This document shows positions 1-6,194 of a stretch of 7,823 bases of DNA, piece after piece. The first letter of the stretch is position 1; each line of letters begins with the position of its first letter. A program made the position numbers and the translations under genes. Location of the stretch: positions 1 to 7,823 of the forward strand of contig JABSSV010000199.1 of the NCBI GenBank assembly GCA_013213875.1, given 5' to 3'. Below the pieces are notes generated by a model that was not told the DNA's origin, ran no database searches, and was given only the letters and a program-made list of their open reading frames with translations. Source of the stretch: Lysobacterales bacterium (GTDB lineage: Bacteria > Pseudomonadota > Gammaproteobacteria > Xanthomonadales > SZUA-36).

Positions 1-749
1 AGCCTGGTGACGATATTCGCAATATGGATTGGCGCGTCACCGCGCGTACCGGCCGTGCCCACACCAAGGTGTTTCAGGAAGAGAGAGAGCGACCGGTGCT
101 GATGCTGATCGATGCCAGCGCCAGCCTCTTTTTTGGCACCCGTCACTGTTTGAAGTCGGTGGCTGCGGGCCGGCTGGCCGCGGCCATTGCCTGGACTGCC
201 GTGACCCGAGGTGATCGCATCGGCGCCTTCTTTTTCGCGCCCGGCGAGCATCGGGAGTTGCGTCCGGCCGGTGGACGGCGTGGGGCCATGCGGGTCATCA
301 AGGGCCTGGTGGACTGGTTGGTACCCAGCCGCGCCCAGGCTGATGTGGAACCCCTATCGCTGGCCTTGCAGCGCGTTCGACATGCGGTGCGGCCGGGCAG
401 CCTGGTGCTGATACTCAGTGATTTTTACGGCCTGGACGAGGACTGCCATCGGCATCTCTCGCGGCTGCGGCAGCACAATGATGTGGTGGGTTGTCAGCTG
501 CTGGACCCGGCCGAGGAGCGCCTTCCCGGGGGGCGCTATCCCATCAGTGACGGACAGGAAAACAGCCTTCTTGATACCGCCCTGGCTGCAGATCAGGAAC
601 GCTTTCTTGGCATGAGCGAGCAGCACCTGGGTGCGCCACGGGCCATGTTCCAGCGGCACCAGTGCGGTTGGTTTACTTTGCGTACTACCGATGACCCGGT
701 GGAGGTGCTGGGTCGTGAACTGCGCGTGCTGACGGGGCGCAAATCATGA
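1..749 (+). CDS. DUF58 domain protein, 5'-truncated by window edge
   Basis: C-terminal 248 residues of a DUF58 protein. The reading frame is open to the left edge, and the first full codons (from base 3) encode PGDDIRNMDW, the family's signature block, so the ATG at base 24 is an internal methionine and about 50-60 N-terminal residues are missing. Counting from that Met, a VWA-like metal-binding motif D30-A-S32-A-S34 is followed by a second acidic position at D133 in LILSDFYG, matching the DUF58 core. No membrane segment is visible, so this part is probably cytoplasmic. DUF58 proteins are usually encoded directly after a MoxR AAA+ ATPase and before VWA proteins, which fits the four downstream genes. 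The exact biochemical role of the family is unknown; partnering the MoxR ATPase is inferred from context. The stop overlaps the next start (ATGA), suggesting translational coupling. Confidence 0.93.
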   Translation, partial: PGDDIRNMDWRVTARTGRAHTKVFQEERERPVLMLIDASASLFFGTRHCLKSVAAGRLAAAIAWTAVTRGDRIGAFFFAPGEHRELRPAGGRRGAMRVIKGLVDWLVPSRAQADVEPLSLALQRVRHAVRPGSLVLILSDFYGLDEDCHRHLSRLRQHNDVVGCQLLDPAEERLPGGRYPISDGQENSLLDTALAADQERFLGMSEQHLGAPRAMFQRHQCGWFTLRTTDDPVEVLGRELRVLTGRKS

Positions 750-1201
750 ATTCGGAGCAGAGCGCGGCCCTGCTGCAGCAACTGCGGGATATTCATGCTG
801 CGCCGGCCCAGCCCTGGTGGCCGCCGGCGCCGGGCTGGTGGCTGCTGGCACTGATGCTGCTGGTTCTGCTGCTGCTGGTCTGTCGGGCTGCCTGGCACGG
901 ACTGCGTCGCCGCCAGCGGCGTCAGGCGCGCTTGCGCGCGCTGGTCCATCTGCGCCAGCAGCATGATCCCGGGCAGCAACCACAGGCCTGGCTGGCAGCC
1001 GTCAATCGTCTGCTAAAGGTCGTGGTGCTCGAGCAGGATCTGCAACCGCAGGCCAGGACCTACAGCGGCACTGACTGGGCAGCCTTTCTGGAAGATCCGG
1101 AGTTTTCCATCCTGGCCACCGGTCCCTGGGAGCCGGCACCGCTATTCGACGCAGACCGGCTGGAAGCCGCCGCCAAACGCTGGTTGCAGCGCCATGGATG
1201 A
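746..1201 (+). CDS. DUF4381 domain membrane protein
   Basis: A 151-residue protein with the DUF4381 pattern: an N-terminal LRDIH (residues 13-17), a WWPPAPGWW block (24-32), one membrane helix (about 30-47), and a C-terminal helical domain ending in a YSGTDWAAFLED block (106-117). The very basic stretch straight after the helix (RRRQRRQARLR, 54-64) predicts by the positive-inside rule that the N-terminus is periplasmic and the main domain cytoplasmic. The ATG at 746 overlaps the upstream TGA as ATGA, with a weak G-rich ribosome site about 8 bases before it. Family members are found almost only in MoxR/DUF58/VWA operons, and their function is unknown. A structural or adaptor role anchoring the cytoplasmic ATPase/DUF58 part to the membrane VWA proteins is inference. 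Length is normal for the family. Confidence 0.88.
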   Translation: MNSEQSAALLQQLRDIHAAPAQPWWPPAPGWWLLALMLLVLLLLVCRAAWHGLRRRQRRQARLRALVHLRQQHDPGQQPQAWLAAVNRLLKVVVLEQDLQPQARTYSGTDWAAFLEDPEFSILATGPWEPAPLFDADRLEAAAKRWLQRHG

Positions 1202-2219
1202 GCTGCTCACACAAGGCGGTTTTTCCCTGGCCTGGCCCTGGTTGCTGTTACTGGCGCCCTTGCCCTGGCTGCTGCGGCGCTGGTTACCGGAGGCTGCCGG
1301 TGCGCAGCAACGCGCCGTGCGCGTGCCGTGGTTTGAGGCGGTGCGAGCCGCCGGGTCCAGCAGCTTGCGCCGTCCGCTTTTGCTCTTGCTGGCGACGGTG
1401 ATCTGGCTGCTGTTTCTGCTGGCTGCGGCGCGGCCCCAGTGGGTGGGTGAGGTGCAGAACCTGCCGGTCACCGGGCGTGATTTGCTGCTGGCCGTTGATG
1501 TGTCCGGTTCCATGGACACGCAGGACATGCGCTGGCAGGACCGGCGCGTTAACCGGCTGGAGGTGGTAAAGCAGGTGGCCGGTGATTTTATCGAACGCCG
1601 TAAGGGCGATCGGGTGGGGTTGATTCTTTTCGGTACCCGCGCTTATCTGCAAACGCCGCTGACCTTCGATACGGAGACCACGGCCGCGCTGCTGGGCGAG
1701 TCGGAAATTGGCCTGGCCGGCCGCGAAACGGCCATCGGCGATGCGATCGGTCTGGCCGTTAAGCGGCTGCGGGAGGATGGGGCGGCAGATCGTGTGCTGG
1801 TGCTGCTGACCGATGGCGCCAATACCTCTGGTGAGGTGCAGCCCCTGCAGGCCGCGGAGTTTGCCGCCCGAGAGAATCTGACCGTCTACACGGTGGGCGT
1901 GGGGGCTGACGAAATGCGCGTGCAGGACTTCTTTGGTTCCCGTGTGGTGAACCCCAGCGCGGACCTTGATGAGGAAACGCTGGAAGCTATCGCCCAGCGC
2001 ACCGGCGGGCGCTATTTCCGTGCCCGGGATGCGGAAGCGCTGACCGATATCTACCAGTTGCTCGACGAACTGGAGCCCATTGCCAGCGATGTGGAAATGG
2101 TGCGGCCGGTGGCGCAGCTGTTCTATTGGCCTCTGGGCCTCGCCTATCTGCTGGCCGTTGTGGGCGTGCTTCTGACGCTGAGGCCCGGCCTGAAGACGCT
2201 GAAGGCGCAGACCTCATGA
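1194..2219 (+). CDS. batA: BatA-type VWA domain membrane protein
   Basis: A 341-residue protein with two N-terminal membrane helices (about 11-27 and 61-78), a von Willebrand factor A domain (about 95-290) and a C-terminal helix (about 306-328). The metal-ion-dependent adhesion site (MIDAS) looks complete: D102-V-S104-G-S106, T179 in the ETAIGDAIG loop, and D207 in LLTDGANTSG. Basic residues in the loop between helices 1 and 2 and after helix 3 place the VWA domain in the periplasm (inferred). This arrangement and the LAAARPQW motif before the VWA are typical of BatA. The ATG at 1194 is chosen because it preserves the N-terminal helix and overlaps the end of the DUF4381 gene by 8 bases; no clear ribosome site is seen, consistent with coupling. 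Bat proteins were named for aerotolerance in Bacteroides, but their molecular function is not established. Confidence 0.93.
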   Translation: MDELLTQGGFSLAWPWLLLLAPLPWLLRRWLPEAAGAQQRAVRVPWFEAVRAAGSSSLRRPLLLLLATVIWLLFLLAAARPQWVGEVQNLPVTGRDLLLAVDVSGSMDTQDMRWQDRRVNRLEVVKQVAGDFIERRKGDRVGLILFGTRAYLQTPLTFDTETTAALLGESEIGLAGRETAIGDAIGLAVKRLREDGAADRVLVLLTDGANTSGEVQPLQAAEFAARENLTVYTVGVGADEMRVQDFFGSRVVNPSADLDEETLEAIAQRTGGRYFRARDAEALTDIYQLLDELEPIASDVEMVRPVAQLFYWPLGLAYLLAVVGVLLTLRPGLKTLKAQTS

Positions 2220-3934
2220 ACGAACTGCCGCTGCATTTTATTCGCCCGGGCTGGCTGCTCGCACTGCCCCTGTGCCTGCTCTTGCCCTGGGCCTGGCGTC
2301 GCTTGCGACGTCCCGCCGGTGACTGGGCGCAAATCTGTGACCCGCATTTGCTGCGCTGGTTGAGTGTTGGAGACGCCGTTGCAACGCCCCGGCGTGCTGG
2401 TGCCTGGTTGGCAGGGCTGGCGATTCTGTTGGTCACCGTGGCGCTGGCCGGCCCCAGCTGGCAGCGCTTGCCCGATGTGAGCTATAACGCGGCCGATGCG
2501 CGGGTCATTGTGCTGGACCTGTCGGCTTCCATGCTGGCACAGGATCTAAAACCGGATCGGCTGACGCAAACCCGTTTTATGTTGTCAGACCTGCTGCAGC
2601 AAACGCAGGAAGGCGAGGTGGGCCTGGTGGCCTATGCCGGCGACGCCTACGTGGTGACGCCGCTGACCAGTGACCGCAATACGGTGGCCAATCTCCTGCC
2701 AGCGCTGCGACCGGATGTGGTGCCGGTGGCGGGCAGTCGGGCTGATCGCGGCCTTGCCCTGGCTGCAGAATTGCTGGAAGGCACGGGGCTGGCTGTCGGC
2801 GAAATCCTGCTGGTCACCGATGATGCAGATGCGGCAAGCGTCAATCGCGCGGCAGATTTGGCGGCCCGGGGTCTGCGCGTGTCCGTGCTGGCGGTGGGCA
2901 CAGAGCAGGGAGCCCCCATACCCAGCGGCGCCGGCTTCCTGGCCGACGCGCAGGGAGCCGTGGTTATTGCGCGGGTCAATCTGTCCCAGCTCGCGGCCGT
3001 GGCAGAGGCGGGCGGAGGCAAGCTGACGCGGCTCGACGGCAGCGGACTAAACGCATCCCCCTGGTCCCTGAGTGATAGCCAGGCCTTTGCCTTAAATGAC
3101 AACTGGGTCGGCGATCGCTGGCTGGACATGGGGCCCTGGCTGCTACTGCTGCTGCTGCCGCTGATGGCGCTGTCATTCCGCCGCGGCCTGTTGTTCTGCT
3201 GGCCGCTATTGATGGTCCCCCTGCTGCTGCCGGCGCCGACTGCGCAGGCCGGCTGGTGGGATGATCTCTGGAAATCACGCGATCAGCAGGCCCAGGAAGC
3301 GCTGGCAGAGGGGCAGGCGGAGCGCGCGCTGGAACTGGCGCGCGACCCACGCATCAGCGCCGAGGCCTGGTATCGCAGCGGTGACTATGCCCGGGCCGGT
3401 CAGCTCTGGTCACAGACCGGCGAGGCGCAAGCGGATGATCACTACAATCGCGGCAACGCGCTGGCCGTGGCCGGTGAATTGGAGCAGGCGCTGGCGGCCT
3501 ATGATGCGGCGCTGGCGCTGGCGCCGGAAATGGAGGATGCGATCTTCAATCGGGCCCTGATCGAACAGCTCCAGGGGCAGCAGCAAGAGCAGCAGGGTGA
3601 CAATCAGTCCGGTGAGAGTGATCCCAAGGACGGCGAGCAGCAATCGTCGCAGCAGGAAGACAGTGAGGGGCAGCAGGAAAGTCAGAGCGATGAGGAGCAG
3701 GGCGAGTCCGAAGCTGGAGAGTCAGAGGCCACGGAGGGCGAGCAGCAGGGTGAGGCCGGCGAAGCGGAGCCTGGAGAGCAGCAGTTGGCACAGACCTGGA
3801 GCGAGGAAGACGCGCAGGCCATGGAACGCTGGCTGCGCCGCATTCCCGATGACCCGGGTGGCCTGCTGCGACGGAAGTTTCGTAATGAGCATCAGCGACG
3901 CGGTGCGCCGCAGGACGAGAAGAAAAAATGGTAA
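2216..3934 (+). CDS. batB: BatB-type VWA protein fused to a TPR segment (BatB-BatC)
   Basis: A 572-residue protein. Order: membrane helices at about 8-26 and 62-80, a VWA domain (about 95-290) with MIDAS residues D101-L-S103-A-S105 and D202 in LLVTDDAD, two further hydrophobic stretches (about 305-321 and 324-340), a tetratricopeptide-like repeat (about 405-440, with HYNRGNALA), a Gln/Glu/Ser/Gly-rich linker (about 453-526), and a conserved tail with WLRRIPDDPGGLLRRKF (539-555). The MIDAS threonine seen in BatA is not obvious; GSRADRG (173-179) lies where it would be. The start at 2216 is preferred over an in-frame ATG at 2126 because it gives a proper N-terminal helix and an ATGA overlap with batA; GAAGG lies 10 bases upstream. 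VWA plus TPR in one chain corresponds to separate BatB and BatC proteins in Bacteroides. Periplasmic VWA and TPR parts are inferred from charge distribution. Confidence 0.92.
   Translation: MNELPLHFIRPGWLLALPLCLLLPWAWRRLRRPAGDWAQICDPHLLRWLSVGDAVATPRRAGAWLAGLAILLVTVALAGPSWQRLPDVSYNAADARVIVLDLSASMLAQDLKPDRLTQTRFMLSDLLQQTQEGEVGLVAYAGDAYVVTPLTSDRNTVANLLPALRPDVVPVAGSRADRGLALAAELLEGTGLAVGEILLVTDDADAASVNRAADLAARGLRVSVLAVGTEQGAPIPSGAGFLADAQGAVVIARVNLSQLAAVAEAGGGKLTRLDGSGLNASPWSLSDSQAFALNDNWVGDRWLDMGPWLLLLLLPLMALSFRRGLLFCWPLLMVPLLLPAPTAQAGWWDDLWKSRDQQAQEALAEGQAERALELARDPRISAEAWYRSGDYARAGQLWSQTGEAQADDHYNRGNALAVAGELEQALAAYDAALALAPEMEDAIFNRALIEQLQGQQQEQQGDNQSGESDPKDGEQQSSQQEDSEGQQESQSDEEQGESEAGESEATEGEQQGEAGEAEPGEQQLAQTWSEEDAQAMERWLRRIPDDPGGLLRRKFRNEHQRRGAPQDEKKKW
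3179..3250 (+). other. Signal-peptide-like junction inside the BatB/TPR fusion
   Basis: Residues 322-345 of BatB read as basic RR, then a hydrophobic run, then an AxA-like end (TAQA before GWWDD). This looks like a Sec signal peptide in the middle of the protein, exactly between the VWA/helix-3 part and the TPR part. In organisms with separate BatB and BatC genes, the TPR protein is a separately exported polypeptide. The segment may be a relic of that protein's own signal, now acting as a fourth membrane helix, or it may still be cleaved. The pattern is seen directly; the history and cleavage are inference. Confidence 0.45.
3572..3793 (+). repeat. Low-complexity Gln/Glu/Ser/Gly-rich coding tract in batB
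   Basis: About 74 codons (residues 453-526) are dominated by Gln, Glu, Ser, Gly and Asp, with irregular short units such as GEQQ, EQQG and GESE built largely from CAG and GAG/GAA codons. It is not a perfect tandem repeat. The encoded stretch should be disordered and strongly acidic, linking the TPR to the conserved C-terminal tail. Similar Gln/acidic linkers are common at this place in proteobacterial VWA-TPR proteins. Such tracts often vary in length between strains. Confidence 0.8.
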
Positions 3935-5643
3935 GCGGAAGACAAAAATGCCGCTGGCGCCGCTGTGCGGCCGGCCTGTTTCTGGCCTTGCTGCTGGGTG
4001 TGGTGCAGCCAGCCTCTGCGGCAGAGGTGCGCGCGCAGCTTGATCGCCAGTCCATCAAGGCGGGGGAGACGGTGAACCTGATTTTTAATACGCCGGACCC
4101 GCAGCAGTCCCTGGATGCCGATTTTTCCGCGCTGGAGACGGATTTTTACATCCTGGACCAGCGCTCGGAAACGCAGATGTCCATCAGGAACGGGCGCCAG
4201 AATACCAGTGTCACCAAGCGTTTGACGCTGGAGCCCAAGCGCAGCGGTCTGCTGCGGGTGCCGTCCTTCAGCTTTCGCGGCGGGGCGGTAACGCCGGCCA
4301 TGAGCCTGCAGGTGGCTGCCGCGCCGGCGCTGGCGGAGGGTGAGTTGCCGCCGGTAATAGTAGAGCTTGAGCTGACACCGCAGGAAGGGCCCTATTATGT
4401 GCATGCCCAGTTTGCCCTGGTGGTGCGCGTGCTCTACCAGCAAAATTTGACCGAGGCCAAAATTGAACCGCCTGCGCCTTCTCAGGCCACCATCAAGTTG
4501 CTGAGCGAGGTGCCCTATGTGGCCAATCGCAACGGCCAGGACTTCCGCGTGCTGGAGCGCCACTATGCGATTTTCCCGGAGCGGTCCGGTGAGCTGGTGA
4601 TTCCTCCCATGGAGCTGACCGGGCGCCTCATGGAGCGGCCCACGGACCGCCTCTGGCAGCCCTCGGTGCGGGGGCGACGGGTGCGCGTGGCCAGTGAGCC
4701 GCTGACCCTGACCGTGGCGCCGAGGCCGGCCTCCTACGGCGGCGACGAATGGCTTCCGGCACGCGCGCTGGAGCTGAGTGAATCGTTCAGCGATGCAACA
4801 AGCATACGGGTCGGTGAGCCGGTGACGCGCACGGTGATCGTGGATGCCGTGGGATTGGAAGAGAACATGCTGGAAGCGCCGGTCTGGCCGGCGCTGGAGC
4901 AGGCCCGCATCTACCCGGATCAGCCGCAGGGAATCAGCCGTGATGACGGCCAGTGGGTACTGGGCCATCGGGAGTACCGCTATGCGGTGGTGCCGGACGT
5001 GCCTGGCGTGCTTGAGCTGCCGGAGCTTCGGCTGGTGTGGTGGGATACGCAAAAGGATCAGGAGCAGGTGGCGGTGCTGCCTGCAAGACGTCTGGAGGTG
5101 CTGCCCGCTGCCGTGAGTGCCGCACCGGAGGCCCCCGCGAGCGCCGAGCCGCTAGCCAGCCTGCCTGCATCCGGTGCCGCCGATAGGGTATGGGGCCCCG
5201 CCTGGCCCTGGCAGTTGCTCAGCGCTATTTTGGCTCTGGGCTGGGCCGTTAGTGCGCTGCTGTGGCGGCGTCCGGGTGCCGGTGCGTCACCGGATGCTGC
5301 GCCAAAGCAAGAGGAAGTGTCGGCAGCGAAAAGACTCTCGGAGCTGCGCCAACGCTGCCGGGCTAACGACGCGCGCGGCGCTCAACAGGCCTTGCTGCGC
5401 TGGTTCCGCCACGACGGGCCGGGTCGCCCGGGGGACAGTGTTTTGAACTGGGCGAACGGTCTGGCCCAGGAGGATTTGACGCGCGCCATTCGCGATCTGG
5501 ATCGCGCTGCCTCCCGGGGCGGTGAAGGCTGGCAGGGGGCGGACCTGTGGGCGGCATTTTCCGCCTGGGAGAGCACGCGAGGTCAGCGGCCGACAGCCGC
5601 TGCGCCGCTCGATCTTTACGCGCAACGGCCCGCTGAGCGCTAG
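3928..5643 (+). CDS. batD: BatD family protein (oxygen tolerance-type)
   Basis: A 571-residue protein with a Sec-type signal peptide (basic RQKCRWRR, a hydrophobic core at 13-26, and a likely cleavage near PASA/A at 28-32). A long beta-rich periplasmic region follows (about 33-395) with repeated sandwich-like segments, each having the pattern 'GE.V....' (for example AGETVNL at 45-51 and VGEPVTR at 295-301). Then come an Ala/Pro linker, a membrane helix (about 424-446, ended by RR) and a helical cytoplasmic tail (about 463-560). This is the BatD layout. BatD is the usual last member of Bat operons and presumably works with the membrane VWA proteins; its ligand is unknown. The ATG at 3928 overlaps the batB stop by 7 bases and lies just after an A-rich GAAGAAAAA run that may help ribosome loading. 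Its own stop overlaps the convergent SPOR gene. Confidence 0.9.
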   Translation: MVSGRQKCRWRRCAAGLFLALLLGVVQPASAAEVRAQLDRQSIKAGETVNLIFNTPDPQQSLDADFSALETDFYILDQRSETQMSIRNGRQNTSVTKRLTLEPKRSGLLRVPSFSFRGGAVTPAMSLQVAAAPALAEGELPPVIVELELTPQEGPYYVHAQFALVVRVLYQQNLTEAKIEPPAPSQATIKLLSEVPYVANRNGQDFRVLERHYAIFPERSGELVIPPMELTGRLMERPTDRLWQPSVRGRRVRVASEPLTLTVAPRPASYGGDEWLPARALELSESFSDATSIRVGEPVTRTVIVDAVGLEENMLEAPVWPALEQARIYPDQPQGISRDDGQWVLGHREYRYAVVPDVPGVLELPELRLVWWDTQKDQEQVAVLPARRLEVLPAAVSAAPEAPASAEPLASLPASGAADRVWGPAWPWQLLSAILALGWAVSALLWRRPGAGASPDAAPKQEEVSAAKRLSELRQRCRANDARGAQQALLRWFRHDGPGRPGDSVLNWANGLAQEDLTRAIRDLDRAASRGGEGWQGADLWAAFSAWESTRGQRPTAAAPLDLYAQRPAER

Positions 5644-5649
5644 CCGTTG
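5623..5649. other. Inverted repeat across the convergent stop codons
   Basis: CAACGGC at 5623-5629 pairs perfectly with GCCGTTG at 5643-5649, and a 3-base inner stem (CGC 5631-5633 with GCG 5637-5639) is possible. The repeat spans the overlapping stops of batD (TAG 5641-5643) and the SPOR gene (TAG on the minus strand, 5642-5640). It could act as a two-way transcription end or stall site. No T-run follows on either strand, so it is not a textbook Rho-independent terminator. The 7-base match could also be chance. Confidence 0.3.
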
Positions 5650-6194
5650 GCTTTCAGTACCAGGACGTCAATGCCGTTATTTTGCAGCTGCCGGCGCAGT
5701 TGATCCGCTGCCCGTGCGCCGGTCAGTGGTCCCACCCGCACACGGTGCCAGGTCTCGTCATTGACCGTAACGGACTGAATATCCGCTACCGCGCCCAGTA
5801 GGGCGAGGCGGGCTTTCATCTGGTCTGCGTCGGCCTCGCTACGGAAAGATCCGGCCTGCAGAAGGAACTGCTCGGCACTATCGCTAAGCGTCTGGTCTTC
5901 ATCCGGACCCACCACGGGCGGCTGCTCCAACTCGCGCTCCGGAACCACCACCTCCATTTCTGGAAGGACGGTGAAGAAGTCATAGCGCGGCTTTTCCCGC
6001 TCCGTTTCCTGGATCAGTTCCGGTTCGGTGATGTCGCTGGGTGTGGGCTGGGCGGCCTCCTGCGCAGGCATGCTTGGCATGTAGCCACGCAGGTAAAGGA
6101 AGGCTGCGCCGCCCAAACCCAACAGCAGGCCGCCGGCAAACCAGACGACGCCCGAGGAGGATTTCTTCTGCGTCTTCTTGCGCGCGCGAGCCAC
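5640..6194 (-). CDS. SPOR domain membrane protein downstream of argS
   Basis: A 184-residue bitopic inner-membrane protein. A basic cytoplasmic N-terminus (ARARKKTQKK) is followed by one Gly-rich membrane helix (about 15-36), a proline/acidic periplasmic linker containing YDFFTVLPEMEVVVPE (71-86), and a C-terminal SPOR domain (about 107-182: FLLQAGSFRS at the start, VRVGPLTG in the middle). SPOR domains bind denuded peptidoglycan glycan strands at division sites, so a role in cell division or wall metabolism is likely. The topology is FtsN-like, though the protein is shorter than E. coli FtsN. The 'LLPEMEVVVPE'-type motif is typical of the SPOR protein encoded after argS in pseudomonads and relatives. 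The start is a GTG at 6194-6192 overlapping the argS stop by one base, with a strong GGAGG site 7 bases upstream. Confidence 0.92.
   Translation of the reverse strand: MARARKKTQKKSSSGVVWFAGGLLLGLGGAAFLYLRGYMPSMPAQEAAQPTPSDITEPELIQETEREKPRYDFFTVLPEMEVVVPERELEQPPVVGPDEDQTLSDSAEQFLLQAGSFRSEADADQMKARLALLGAVADIQSVTVNDETWHRVRVGPLTGARAADQLRRQLQNNGIDVLVLKANG

Noticed and set aside
24..26. ATG as the start of the DUF58 gene
   Set aside because: The codons before it encode PGDDIRN, part of the DUF58 signature, so this Met is internal.
361..368. VPMSTRSG in ArgS (residue numbers) as a degraded KMSKS motif
   Set aside because: Arginyl-tRNA synthetases often lack a canonical KMSKS, and the MSTRSG form is normal for this subfamily; the rest of the enzyme is intact.
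593..979. Minus-strand open frame across the DUF58/DUF4381 junction
   Set aside because: Low-complexity Gln/Arg/Pro product in the shadow of two well-supported genes, with no ribosome site or domain.
2126..2215. In-frame ATG 90 bases upstream of the chosen batB start
   Set aside because: It would put 30 polar residues before a clean N-terminal membrane helix and overlap batA by 94 bases. The ATG at 2216 gives an ATGA overlap like its neighbours.
3892..5052. Long open frame (386 codons) on the minus strand opposite batD
   Set aside because: It lies fully antisense to batD and the batB end. Its protein is rich in His, Arg, Gln and Leu with no recognisable domain, as expected from the complement of a high-GC gene. 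BatD features (signal peptide, membrane helix, family layout) prove the + strand frame.
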